Below are positions 32,801 to 44,182 of a DNA stretch of 64,000 bases, in pieces. Source of the stretch: Pseudovirgaria hyperparasitica (taxonomy: Eukaryota; Ascomycota; Dothideomycetes; Acrospermales; Acrospermaceae). How positions within the stretch are numbered: the stretch's first letter is position 1; each line of letters opens with the position of its first letter. The stretch is from NCBI RefSeq assembly GCF_010093815.1, contig NW_022985579.1, forward strand, positions 83,529-147,528, written 5' to 3'. The position numbers were made by a program, and so were the translations under genes. The notes beneath the pieces are model-generated. The model saw only the letters and a program-made list of their open reading frames with translations. It ran no database searches and was not told where the DNA came from.

Positions 32801-34808
32801 GCAGAGAGCTCTTCCATGATGTTCCATCGACAGCCAAGATCTTCAAGGAAGCTCTGAGAACGGGCCAGGCTTTCTATCACTTTCGGCCATGTCAAAATCT
32901 CGAGCGCCATATTTGGGTACTGTGCACCCTGACCGGTGAATACGAAGCCTAACCGAGGAGTTGAAATATTTATAGAGCGCCGGGAGGTGAGTGATCTACT
33001 ACCGAGCTCAATCAAATCTTGGCTAGATTCAATTATGGAGTATGCACGCCATGATTGTGGGAGCTGCCGTAAGTTAAGAGTGTACAGAACATCCTCCAGG
33101 GCTTCAGCGTTGAGATGGGTTCGGCGATGCGAAAGGTATGCAGATATCGACTGGGTGATTCGTGCGACTCCTTCTTCGTCTGATGAACATATAGCTAGAA
33201 TTCTAGAGGTGCAGCTAGGAGCCACGTTCACGGGTACCAAATCGCCACTATTTGCAACTTTGTCTCTATGGCCGTCAACCGACGCGATACCATTTGACTT
33301 CACCATGCAACTGAGGCGGAGAGTCTTGGATCCATAGTTATACCCAGCGGCTTGGAGATAGTCCATGGCAGAGTCTAGAACAACGTGTACATTTGTTCCA
33401 CCTGGAATAGATTAGCGCGGTAAATAATAGTTTCCACTTGGCTCACCAAATCCAAACGAATTCACCGAGGCCCTTCGAGTCTCATCCTTGGGCCAAGGTA
33501 TACTTTGCGTGGGAAAATGGAGCTTCAATCCAACCGCATCGATTCGCGGATTAAGCTCATCGAAGTTAGCATTTGGGGGTATGATGCCCTCTTCTAAGCA
33601 AATGACAGTCTTGACAATTGCTGCAAGCCCGCTTGCACCTTCCAGATGGCCAATCATTGACTTCAGCGCGCCGACGTACATTGGCGACGAGGCGGAGCGG
33701 TATTCTTGGAACGCTTCACCAATTGCTGAGGCTTCAATCGGATCTCCAATGAACGTGCCAGTACCGTGACTTTCGAAAAAGCGGGTGTATGCCATGTCTA
33801 ATTCAGCCTTCTTGTATGTTTCTCTAATAAGTTGCAACTGCATGTCTTTGCTTGGCTGGGTAAGACCTCCGGGGGTGAAGCCGTCTTGATTCATGCCGAT
33901 CGACCTGATGACTGCGCGAACCGGGTTGCCGTCCCTGATTGCTTTGGAAACTGGCTTGAGAAGTAGTGAAGCGAAACCTTCACCGCGCCCGTACCCATCG
34001 CCTTTTGCATCAAAGCTTCGAGAAGTCCCACTTGGAGAGAGGAAGTTGAGATTACTCAAAGAAATCCCAAATTCAGGTCCAAGAATGATGTTGGCGGCTG
34101 CAACGATGGCCATATCCGAGCCAGAGTAGATGGCCTGGCAACCTAGAGCCGTGGCAACCAGACTACTTGAACAAGCGGTGTCCACGAAGATGCTTTCCCC
34201 TTTTAGATTGAAGAAATAACTAATCCTGTTTGCTAGGATAGAGCTAGCAGTACCAATTGCGTTGTATTTGGGCATGCTCTGTGTGTCACGTGACTGCATT
34301 TGAGCGAAGTCGTGGGCGAATGAGCCCACATGGACTGACGTTTTTGTCCCACTGACGTCTTTCAGAGAAAGCCCAGCATTCTCTATAGCATGGTAAGTGG
34401 CCTCCATCAATGCTCGCTGTTGTGGGTCCATGGCGATGACCTCGTGAGGGGCCATAGCGAAGAAGCCAGCATCAAAGTTGCGGATGTCTGAGCCTAGAAA
34501 GTGTGCTTTCCTTGCGGCAATCTTCAAGGGTCACTTTAGCTGAAAATATCATTTAGGAGAGCTTTGAGGCTTACGGTATTCCGTTTCCCTGAAGGATGCC
34601 AGAAACTGTCTATATTGAGACGGTCCTCGGGGTATTCTGTGGCCAGGTTCTCTCCGACCAGTAGAGCCTTTAGAAAAGCATCGGAGGACTCTATGTCTTT
34701 TGGAAACTTGAAACTCATGCCGATAATGGCAATTGGCTCTGTCTCTGCGGCCATGTGGTGGTCAGACTGCTGATTGTGGTATCCCGGAACACTCGGCATC
34801 TTCTTCAA
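26829..34808 (-). CDS. Highly reducing type I polyketide synthase (KS-AT-DH-MT-ER-KR-ACP)
   Basis: Five exons inferred: 34808-34575, 34521-33447, 33401-28708, 28661-27732, 27680-26829. They sum to 7785 nt (2594 aa) with matching phases; introns are 45-53 nt. Active residues are all present. KS has C195 in VDTACSSSL, H330 in SHGTGT and H370 in GHLEGASG. AT has S679 in GHSSG. DH has H1023 in HQIDGQIWYP and D1216 in HPATLDG. MT has the SAM motif LEIGAGAGA near 1477. ER has AAAGGTGQAA near 2017. KR has SGGLGGIG near 2225 and the Tyr in SQSNYAAGN near 2366. ACP has S2547 in GVDSLIALE. There is no C-terminal release domain, as usual for HR-PKS, so a separate hydrolase or self-release is needed. The product would be a reduced, possibly C-methylated polyketide. 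It is the core of a small cluster with the exporter at 37054. The first intron uses an unusual AAG acceptor. Confidence 0.93.
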
Positions 34809-35092
34809 TACGGGGTATAGTATGCCCTGTTCTGATGGTATGTAGTCCAGTGGAGGTTCTTGCTAGATTATCGACACTTGTATACGGCACACCTAGCAGA
34901 AATTTGTGCGATGAGCGATTAGACAAGCTTCGGTTTTCAAGAAGTGGGTAACTTTATGCTTAAGGCGAGCGTCTGCATCTTCGATGCAACTCTATTTAAA
35001 AGCCGTAAGTTAATAGCCATTTTTAAAGTGGCGTGTCATTCGATATAGCGACCACAACAATGTTAGGAGGGATGAGCTGCATACATGGATGG
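34809..35092. promoter_or_regulatory. PKS 5' flank, probable promoter
   Basis: About 280 bp between the PKS start and the inverted-repeat element. I could not assign a regulator site. ATTTAAAAG-type sequence near 34994 could serve as a TATA element for the minus-strand gene (weak). Confidence 0.35.
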
Positions 35093-35440
35093 ATCCGTCG
35101 TTTTGCTAGAACCTAAGTCGCTAGCACTAATAGTGCACGCGTGTTCTCTCCCCCATCTCTCTATCCATCTAGAGCTCTGTTCTACTTTAACGTCTATTCT
35201 CCTTCTTCCTCTTCTCTAAGAAACTAGACCCTCTTATTATAGAATAGAATAGAGAGTATAGAGCTTAATAACATGTAGACTTAATCTCCTTAGTCTACTC
35301 TATGAGTCTATGTAGGTATGTTAGTATATAGACCCTTATATAGAGGTAGAGAGGTAAAATAACTATCCAATAGGGGTGTGTAAATATACGCGTGTAATTG
35401 AAAAATGCTAAGCGACTTAGGCTCTAGAAAAACGACGGAT
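35093..35440. mobile_element. 348-bp terminal-inverted-repeat element (MITE-like)
   Basis: The left end (35093-35126) begins ATCCGTCGTTTT and runs through CCTAAGTCGCTAGCA. The right end (35406-35440) is its inverted copy, ending AAAACGACGGAT. The arms are about 34 bp and match at nearly all positions. There is no coding capacity inside, so it would be non-autonomous and mobilised by a transposase elsewhere. A clear target-site duplication is not visible, as the flanks are only AT/AT-like. It lies about 285 bp upstream of the PKS start. Confidence 0.75.
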
Positions 35441-36640
35441 GTCTTAAGCGCTCGCTCGAGTACTCTTGGCAGCGCCGATAGTAGGTACCGACCCTGTTTA
35501 CTACCGGTTAGCCAGCCTCTCTATTTCTACCTAGAGCCCTATTCCATGTACATTACTATTACTTATCTAGACTCCGGCATGCATATACAGTCGGATATAA
35601 CCCGAGGGCCTAGATTAGAATTATATAGTTAGTTAATCTAAAAGTTTAGCTTAAGATTAGAATCTATACTATAGAATTACTAGAAATACTTATATTAGAA
35701 TAAATTAAGTATATAATAATTATCTAATTAAAAAGTAGAAGGGAGATAGAAAGACTAAGAGATAGATTATAAGTATATTATATCTATATCTTAGAATATT
35801 ATATATATTTACTAATATATAACTTTAAGTAACTAGAGATATAGAAATTTTAGTAGATTTAATAAAATAAAATTAATTAATATATCTAGCTAATAGTAGT
35901 CTATCTATTATCTATATATAAGATTAAAACTAACTAAGATTTAGATAATAGAGCTTAATAATAGAAATACTATAGAGATATATAGATACTTTAAGTTCTA
36001 GTACTAGTAGTATATTAAGTCTCTTTATAGAAATAGATATAGTAGATAAGAAATAAATAGATATAGTAAGATCTAGATAGTAATAAAGATTCTTTAGACC
36101 TCTTAGTATATATTATATAATATATATATATTTTATCTAAAATTATCTTTTATATAAAATTACGTTTTCTTTAATAGCTTTAAAATTAAGATTTTAGAAA
36201 GTTTCTAATTATATTTAAATATACTACTTTTATATAGACTCTTATCTTATATATATATAATAATAATAAAGTAAATAAATAAGTTATTTTAAAAATTCTT
36301 TAAATAATAGTTATTTTAAGAAGAGATAAGAAAAAGAAACTTAAATATAGTTTTTTATTAGAATAACTTACTTATTTATTCTTTTTTTCTTACTTTCTTA
36401 TATTCTATTTCTATCTATTACTATATTAAGTTATAGAATAGAAATAGAATAGATATTAGTAGAGTCTAGAGAAAGGTACTATATAATTAGTAATCTATAA
36501 GATTTCTATAGATCTAATATAGAGATAGCTAATTAATATCTAGAAGACTAGCTTATATAAAACTAATATAATTATTATAGCCGTCTTCGAATTATTATTA
36601 TTAACGTTAACTATATTTAACTAGTATAGTATAAATGGTC
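35441..36640. repeat. AT-rich RIP-degraded repeat DNA, includes repeat copy B
   Basis: From about 35630 to 36620 the sequence is nearly all A/T with dense TA steps and stops in every frame. The part at 36180-36365 matches copy A near 25260-25460 in the same orientation. The first 180 bp (35441-35620) is less AT-rich and may be the remnant of another element. Confidence 0.7.
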
Positions 36641-37053
36641 TTAAGCTACACGTCTTTAAGTAAACAAGGTACACGTCTCAGAGTAAATAACCTCCCTTGC
36701 ATCGGTTAAAACATATCCGCCCTCTCCGGAACCATGTATTTGAACTTACACAAGTAATCTAACCAATTAGATTTAGACTATACCATCTTCGCAATCTTTC
36801 TTAAGGCGTAGATTAAGCTTGTACTCTGTATTACGTTATTTAATAAGATTGAGCGTGCATGGATTCGGATTGTATGCGCCGTCTGCTCTAAGCATAAAAC
36901 CCTATCCCGACGGAGCAATTACGGCCCGGCTCATCTGCCTCAGCAGTGGACGGCTACATAGCACCTACAACGCACGTGTGCGAGCCCTGAGGTAGGCAAA
37001 GCAGTTTTTCAGATGAGACTATCCGAGTCCAACTCTTTCATCTTCTGCATACC
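36641..37053. promoter_or_regulatory. Promoter region of the exporter gene
   Basis: Composition returns toward normal from about 36660. No ORF of note. It should hold the promoter and 5' UTR of the MFS gene starting at 37054; no specific binding site was recognised. Confidence 0.35.
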
Positions 37054-39029
37054 ATGTCGAATATCAAGAACGAGGCTGTGAGAGACGACATCTCTCAACC
37101 TGCTGTGGTTCAGAATGGCTCTTCGAAACACTTCGAAGATTCTCTGGATCACGTACAGTGGATTACAGGATGGAGACTGTGGATCATTGGTATTGGGTAA
37201 GTCTGGCAAAATTCCAAGCGACTATATCTGCTGAGGCATCGCTAGGCAAGGTCTCTGCTTGTTCATGGTCCAGACAGAATTAAGCATCACAGGAACAGCA
37301 ATAATATCTATCACGAATGATCTTGGGAACTTTGCGATCAGCTCATGGGTTTTTACAGCTTACCTACTCGCCTACGGAGGTGAGAATCTGAAAATACCAG
37401 TATTAAAGTTAACACAACTTGACATTATCGCAGGCTTTCCAATTATTCTTACCCGGCTTTCCGACATTTTGGGCCGCAAAGTTGTCTGGCTCAGTTGCCT
37501 GGTTCTCTTCATCATATTCACCGGCGCATGTGGAGCATCACAAACGCTATTTCAACTGTAACTCATCCATAATCGAACAACCCTCTTTGGTGAGCTGACA
37601 TCGGTTAGCATCATGTTCCGTTGGATAACAGGCATTGGTGCAAGCGGAGTCCTTTCCATTGCCAGCCTCTATGGTTTCGATTTACGCCCTCCTGAAAAAT
37701 GGGCTCAATACTCCGCAGCTGTCATATCTGTGGTGACAATATCGTTTGCCATTGCGCCAGTAATCGGGGCAGCCCTATCGAACGTCGGTCAATGGCGGTG
37801 GGTATTCCTGCTGAAGTAAATACTTTTCCTCCTCGAACATAATGTCAATTAAGAAATCCGCTAAAAATTTCAGTGTTCCGTTAGGCGTCGTAACCTTTCT
37901 CATGCTATCTTTCGCCGCACCTAGCAAACTCACACAGGAACCCGCCTCCAGAAGGCGCTCTGATATACCTGATGGACATTCGAAAGGGCGAACGAGTGCT
38001 CTTCGTACGCTTGACGTAATAGGAGTCGTCACTGTTCTTGGAAGTTCGATACTAATCACAGCTGCCTTGCAGCAGGCCGCCAAAGGAATACCTTTCAGGT
38101 CAGCTCAGGTGATCGCTTTGATAGTCGTCGGAGGGCTACTTTCCTTAGCATTCGTGCTCTGGCAATGGCTTCTATCGTCCAATAGCAGGACTGTCTCGCC
38201 GTTGCTCTCGTGGGAAATTTTGACAAACCGGATATTCTTGGGTATGCTTGTGTACGCGTTCCCAAATGCTGTCATGCTGTATGATATCTTGACATTCGTA
38301 GTGATTCTTGGCTTGTCGGTGCCATCGTTGCTGTCAGCATTGTTCAGATACCTCAGAGGTTCGCAGTGGTCAATGGCTATTCGATTTTAGACGCGGGCGT
38401 GAGACTGCTCCCGTTCGCTGCTGTGATGGCTGTCTCTTCGATACTTGCGACAGTCATCATGACAAGAGCTAAGATACCTGCTGTCAACATGCTCATCTCA
38501 AGCGGACTTCTCATGGTGGCTGGCACGGTAGGTCTGTCCAAGTCGTCAACGTCAGGACAACTTCAAGCCCATCAATATGGTTTCCAAATCCTTACCGGTT
38601 CTGGTGTCGGCATAATGGTTGTCGTTCTAGGAATCTTACCTCCGTACGTTGTAGAGAGAAAATATATAGGTGAGTGTCCTTTGAGTCAATGATCACACCC
38701 GGCTGACCCAAGTCTTAGCGGTGACTTCTGGGGCTGTTACTCAGTTCAGACTGCTTGGCTCTGCGATCGGATTGGCCCTCGTGACGTGTGTATCGAACCC
38801 CTATCTATCTAGAAACTTACAGGGGATTTTGTCCACCGAGGAAATCAAAGACTTCCTTGATCGTCCTTCAACCTTGTATGAACTAGCGCCTCAGAAGCAA
38901 GCCGCGTTACGTGAGATCAGTGGTAAATCTTATAATTTGCAGATAACGATCATGATTGGGTTTTCTGTGGCAACAGTACTTTTTAGCTTGCTACAATGGC
39001 AAAGAAACGCTATCGTGATCAAAGGATAA
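37054..39029 (+). CDS. MFS exporter, DHA2-like (14-TM) drug/toxin efflux family
   Basis: Seven exons inferred: 37054-37196, 37246-37379, 37434-37557, 37609-37815, 37874-38300, 38348-38669, 38719-39029. They total 1668 nt (555 aa) with matching phases; introns are 47-58 nt, and the fifth donor (GTGATT, or GTAGTG three bases earlier) is the least certain. Family signs are the start of TM1-2 (GLCLFMVQTELSITGTAI), the motif A region (LTRLSDILGRKVVWL), FRWITGIGASGVLSI, GQWRWVFLLNVPLG (motif of 14-TM DHA2 exporters) and VVNGYSILDAGVRLLP. The protein would pump a small molecule, likely the polyketide, out across the plasma membrane by proton antiport. The open frames are intact although the flanks are RIP-degraded. 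It is transcribed away from the PKS. Confidence 0.88.
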
Positions 39030-39102
39030 GGCACAAACTACACGATTGTGATAGGCTTATTCTACTACCAACCAAGTCTCAAACAACATTGCACTCGCTG
39101 TC
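39030..39102. other. Convergent spacer between exporter and beta-propeller relic
   Basis: Only 73 bp separate the ends of the two convergent genes; no room for another feature. Confidence 0.4.
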
Positions 39103-40230
39103 TTAAGGGCAATTGATAAGGAAAGTGATCCTCACTGATGATCCATGTAGCGTGAGCAATTGATTGTCGAAAATGATCTCCACAGTGAGCTCAGCTCTAA
39201 TATACTCTAGCATCCTTGCCGTGCTGCTAGTCATCACGGCTAGGGACAGCATATTAGCTATAGATTTCAGTTCACTGCACAGGATTGGAAATATATGGTA
39301 GACATTTATGTGGGTACTATATTTGTTGCAATCTTCACATACGATGATTCCAGCTGACTCACTAACATCGCGGTGCAGAACTTGCTTATCACTGCCATCC
39401 TCATTCGCAGCGTACAATGAACCTATAAGATCCGTGATGTAAATACGATTCTCCTTTCGATCATGAGCAATGCCCACACCTTCATGTAACCTTTCTACAA
39501 TGATCTCTGTTTCCAACCCTTCTTGTACTCGATTGAGATCGAGTCGACTAATGGTGTTACCGAAAGGCATTTCGCCTCGGCCACTCATATAGAGAATGTT
39601 AGTCTCAATGTCAACGTCTAAGTCGATAGACTCTGGAAGGTCCTCGAGAAGAGTAACTTTGTCGTTCCGAGACTCGGCGACTTCTCCTGTAGGCATATCT
39701 AGATCCGCACACCATAATGAGCCCGTACCACTTTTCGGAGCACCTTTTCGTGTCCAGTATAGCTTTCGTCGCCGAGGGTCAACGGCAACTCTACACACCA
39801 CTTCGCCATATCAGCGCCGGCACCACCTATATCTCGATTCGAACATTTTCGCCTTCAAGTCTGCAGCTCCATATCTTGCCGCCTTCTCTGTCCGCCCAAT
39901 ATAGTCTTCTAGCCGAATCATCTATAGCAATTTGCTTCGGACTCCGAGTGACTCCTTGGGACACCAAAACGCTTGTTTCGTGCTTCGTGAGATCAAGTCT
40001 TGATATCTGTCCACGTTGGCTTCCCGGAGGACTCATTTGGGTGAAGTAAATGTATCGATTGGAAGTGTCCATGACCAGACTATCTGGAAGATTCGTGATT
40101 ATATCAAGGAGAGTAGTGAGAGAAGATACGTCTGTTTACATACAGATTCGTCTTTGGGACTAAGGTCCACATGTCGAGAAATGCCAAGATCGAGAAAGAG
40201 GAGAACTCTACGTTGAATTCTGGGATCCAT
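39103..40230 (-). pseudogene. Broken YWTD/SMP-30-like beta-propeller gene
   Basis: The ATG at 40230 begins a frame (MDPRIQRRVLLFLDLGIS). A different frame then continues with ITNLPDSLVMDTSNRYIYFTQM and IAIDDSARRLYWADREGGKIW down to 39827. A third frame covers the DMAKWCV block near 39805. The last starts near 39801 with VAVDPRRRKLYWTRKG, then SIDLDVDIETNILYMSGRGE and AHDRKENRIYITDL. The repeated [VI]D-x(4-8)-[LI]YW[TA] pattern is the LDL-receptor YWTD / SMP-30 propeller type found in fungal metabolite clusters. Introns cannot reconcile the frames at the two junctions, so at least two indels are likely. A good intron may end the coding part near 39340 (GTATGT...GTGCAG followed by TGA). If sequencing error explains the shifts, the gene would be intact. 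Confidence 0.55.
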
Positions 40231-40670
40231 GTTTAAATGTGTCATATGATGCGAGAGTCTAACTGACAAAGTGATACAACTTGGTCATTCGAGCGTCAGA
40301 CAAATGTCGCAGGAAGCATGTGTTATCTTTAGTCATGAACGAACGGCCAACAAGCATCTGTAACCACTTTGGGTAGATACACTAGAGGTCCGTGCTCTAT
40401 GTTAGCTTCTAGCTAGATCTAGAGAAGGTATATATATATCTTACTATGAAGGGTATATATAGTACCTCTATTTTCTACTTAGTTTATATTCTAATAACAT
40501 AAGATCTATACTAGTCTAAGTCTATACTATTATATATAATAAGTATAAGAATAATAATATTATTTTTTAAGTAGATAAAGTTATACTCTATAGATATATA
40601 TCTTCTCTAGTTAAAGCTATTTTACTTTATAAGAAATTCTTTATAATTATCTCTCTAACTAGACTCTATT
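40231..40670. repeat. AT-rich degraded DNA
   Basis: Normal composition gives way near 40420 to TA-rich, stop-filled sequence lacking any readable protein. It borders a 228-bp LTR copy at 40671. Confidence 0.55.
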
Positions 40671-40950
40671 TGTAAGAATAGAGTTATTAGATAGTAGTAT
40701 AGTTAGATAGAATAATAGGGTGTATTCTATTACAGAACAAATTACTACCGAACCCTTTTAGTAGGAATCTAAGAGTATATATATAAAGGGACGCCGATCT
40801 ATCTAGCACGTGACTATTTACCGCCCTTCACGTTACGTCCTAACCCTATTAGCTAAGGTATATATAGGTCGGGTCCTACCTAAGGCTAAGTTCTAATAAT
40901 TATCCCTTCCCTCTAGGAAGCTACCCTTAGCGACCTAGATTATTACCTAA
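40671..40950 (-). mobile_element. LTR of a second, truncated copy of the gypsy element
   Basis: 40671-40898 (228 bp, starting TGTAAGAATA) aligns throughout with the LTRs at 43955-44182 and 51111-51338. The match continues about 50 bp past the LTR into the polypurine-tract side (pyrimidine-rich on this strand, TCCCTTCCCTCT), then stops near ATTACCT at about 40950. It is therefore the 3' end of another element in the same orientation, cut off, and not a solo LTR. Its differences from the other copies are almost all C/T or G/A. Confidence 0.85.
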
Positions 40951-41416
40951 CAATTAGGAGCCGTTCTTTCGATATACGAAAGAACGTTACACGGGCCTAG
41001 GCGGTAACCATGCACGACTCTTAGTAGAAAAACTAGGTAGTCGAAAGACACCGTAAGGCAGAGTCGAAAGGCAGCCCTTCCCACGCCTATATCCGAATAA
41101 TTTTTATATATTAAGAAATCGCATGGTCGAAAGTTATGTCTAGCTAACTTATAATTATTATTTTCACGGAGGGGGTGGCGAAGAATATACATGAAAACTA
41201 CACATTTTTCGCGATTTTTACTTTGATTTTCCCAACCGTGCACGATCGGTACCTAGGTATACTACACGCCAACCTACGTATACGTCTAAGGACCTTAGTA
41301 ATCCTTATAGAATCGCGTACTCTAAGACACCTCTAGGATCGCTAATTCTAATCCATTCTACTACTCACGAACTTTATAAGCTATAGCACCCCCCTTAGTA
41401 CCGCTTCCTAATATAG
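40951..41416. other. Junction segment with a hairpin
   Basis: A 10-bp inverted repeat with a 5-base loop (CGTTCTTTCG / CGAAAGAACG) at 40962-40986 sits where the truncated element stops. The rest up to 41416 shows no readable protein; a minus-strand ORF at 40947-41243 lacks features. It may be the 5' flank of the helicase relic. Confidence 0.4.
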
Positions 41417-43949
41417 ATGGTATACGTTAAGCATGGGACATTATATTTAAACTTTTCCCTATCGGCGGGAGCGATAGAGCTTAAGCCGTCTTCTTCCGAC
41501 CGTTATCGTTTCCTAGCCCGCCACTATTTATCGTACGATTACTAGAGGCAGCGGCTCGTTAGCTGAACGAGTAATAGATTCTAGCCTATTTACACGTTAC
41601 TAATACGAATAATAACTCGCCTAATAACGATAAAGAAGACGATTTCGTTCCTAACACATGCCTACCGCCTCCGATATCTCCCCTACCCTCTTAATAATCT
41701 TATATAACTTCTAGCACCACGGTAGCTCTTCGTATAGTACTAGCGTAACTAGAGATAATAGTCTATAATACTAATTAAGAGCGAGAAGAGGATAACGAAG
41801 AAGAGCGTTAGTCTATATATCCCCCTAGAAAGCGGCGCCGTAACGATATATCTAACTAGAACGAATAGTTAACTACGAGAACTCCGCTAACGACCACGAG
41901 GGTAAGTAATAAAATCCGGGCTAAGTTAAGAGTAAAGCATGAGGCTATGCTTAGGGAGGTTATGGAGCCATTTACTAACCCCGATAGCCCGTCATCACGG
42001 AACGAATATAAAGCATAGCTCCGTGTAAATGTAAGTTATCTTCGTTAGATAGGCATATTATAACACTTCCCTAAAGATATAAATATGGTTAGATAACTTC
42101 TTAATCGCGTATTAGAGATCGGTTCACCGTTAACGCTACTTTACTTTAGATTACTACTATAAGAATAGCGAGACGGTAAGACGGTAGACATAGCGCCTCA
42201 TAGCCTTAATCCCCTATAGATTATTATTAGGGATACGACGTTAACTAGGGAACGCTTAGTATATACATTTATAGACTAGGCTAGTATACTCTACTTTAAG
42301 ATCGTTAAGCTAGTACATACATCGCGTCTTATCGGGATTAGACGTCGCCTAGCACTCGCGGATATATATAAAGCTATAAACGCTACTAAGAAGGCACTAA
42401 AAACAGACCGTACATTTACCCTTAGCACTAGGCAAGGCATCCGGTTAATTATGAAGGCTCGCCTATATGCCCGTATTAATTAACTTATAGGAGATCATGC
42501 GCCAAGTCTAGAACAACCGTAGAACCTAGATATCGATATATGTATATAGTAAGAGGAGGCCTTTAAGCGGATAAGACAGTGGAAATAAATAAACGATTAG
42601 TTAAGTTATAGCGCGCACTAGGCGTTAATCCGCGAGAGGTTTAGCGACGGGTTATTCGTTCTACTACCACCCGAAATTACGGACTCTTTCTTCTAGAAGA
42701 TAAGGGTTAGTATACTAGAGGACTTCCTAGGCCTCGTAGACCGATGTTATCCATGGCTTAGACGACTTTATTATAGTATTAAGCCATATTTACATTAGAT
42801 TTTAAATGGAGACATTACGCTACCTAGGCAGTTCCCGATCGAGAGAATAACCTTAGAAAATATTACGAATATAGCGCTAGAGTAGTTTATAAATCTAATT
42901 AACCTATAAGACCATAGCCTAGGGCTAAGTACACCATAGGACATGCGCACTATAGATAATAATAAGGTAGATTAGAGAATAAAATACACTAATTTAGTAG
43001 CGACTATACTAATAGTAGAATACCTTAGCCGAAGATCGGGGCTAGTAGTAGCTATTGATTTCCTACGGCACGGCCGTCGAAAACCAAAGGACCTAAAAAC
43101 TCCTTACTCTAGAGCCGTCTAGAATCGCCGTTTCTACACCCATCTATAGGAATATAATTATATGTATTATAGTCTACTCCCGACGCCAACCTACTAACAC
43201 TATATAAATATATATAGATGTCCGTAGATTTACCACTAGTCGTCGACCTTAACACCGGAGTAATTATCTATCGAGATTATAAGCGCGCCATCCTCCTATC
43301 CGCACTAGACCGCCACCTCCTTTAAGAATACCGAGGAATAAGACCGAAGTATCGTAAGATTATTAAAAGCTATATTTACTCACTTAGTTATACCGCTACT
43401 ATAATCGACGACCTTTAAATACCCGCTGCCCTATCACGGCCTATAAGGTATATTCCGGTTAAGAGAGGGTTCTAATACATTATTAAGAACTACGGATTAG
43501 TTCTTGGCCTTTTAAAGAATCTTAAATCATATATTAAAAACGAACATATAGCGTTCTTTAATGGGCGTAGAGGGGCTCCACCTAGAGCGGACGATAAGAC
43601 ACGTGGATATAGAGATAATGTACCATACTAATGCCTATATAATATAGGCCGGTTGAACCGCCTTATCCCGATTGTAATACGTACCACTACATACACTCGT
43701 ACACCAATTAACACTATACTCGATTAGCTCTAGTTAAATTAGTAGAACGTCCTTAAAGACGAAGGTCGTATAGTATAAACCGGCGCTATCGACGAAGTTA
43801 ATCCATGGCTAGAACGTATAAAATTCATTAAGTACTTCCAAGGTATGGATGTCCTTATACTTACTAATATCCTAGAGGTGCCTACCGAAGGGCCGCTAAA
43901 GATAGTATCGTCTAGTCTAAGAGTTCTATTCCACTAAGCCCATGAGACA
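41417..43949 (+). pseudogene. 5' part of degraded OrsD-RecQ helicase gene (telomere-linked-helicase type)
   Basis: An ATG at 41417 and several long stretches remain readable if TAA/TAG are taken as former CAA/CAG/TGG. The clearest part, from about 43230, reads a two-finger Cys/His region. One finger has Tyr where Cys is expected (IIYRDYKRAI, then a distant His). The second part carries IPVKRGF followed by the helix KNLKSYIKNEH. This is the layout of the OrsD (DUF3505) domain that precedes RecQ in fungal telomere-linked helicases. The frame of this block (codon position 0 modulo 3) equals that of the RecQ part beyond the retrotransposon, because the insertion plus duplication (7389 bp) is a multiple of three. 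Upstream of 43200 the most readable frame differs, so indels or introns exist there. Not functional. Confidence 0.6.
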
Positions 43950-43954
43950 GTAGG
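43950..43954. repeat. Target-site duplication (left), GTAGG
   Basis: Five bases immediately before the left LTR equal the five bases after the right LTR (51339-51343). Five-bp duplications are normal for Ty3/gypsy integrases. Confidence 0.88.
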
Positions 43955-44182
43955 TATAAGAATAGGGTTATTAGATAGTAGTATAGCTAGATGGAACAAT
44001 GGGGTGTATTCTATTATAGAACGAATTACTACCGAACCCTTTTGGTAGGAATCCGAGAGTATATATATAAAGGGACGCCGATCTATCTAGCACGTAACTA
44101 TTTACCGCCCTTCACGTTACCTCCTAACCCTATTAGCTAAGGTACGTGTAGGTCGGGTCCTACCTAAGGCTAAGTCCTAATA
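43955..44182 (-). repeat. 3' LTR of the gypsy element
   Basis: 228 bp beginning TATAAGAATA and ending CTAATA on this strand; the canonical TG...CA ends kept in the right LTR have become TA...TA, consistent with RIP. A pyrimidine run TCCCTCCCCTCT just inside (44187-44198) is the polypurine tract on the element's own strand. Confidence 0.9.

Noticed and set aside
26829-34808. Reading the PKS as five separate or broken genes
   Set aside because: Four introns with GT...AG ends restore one frame of 7785 nt and all domains in the standard order.
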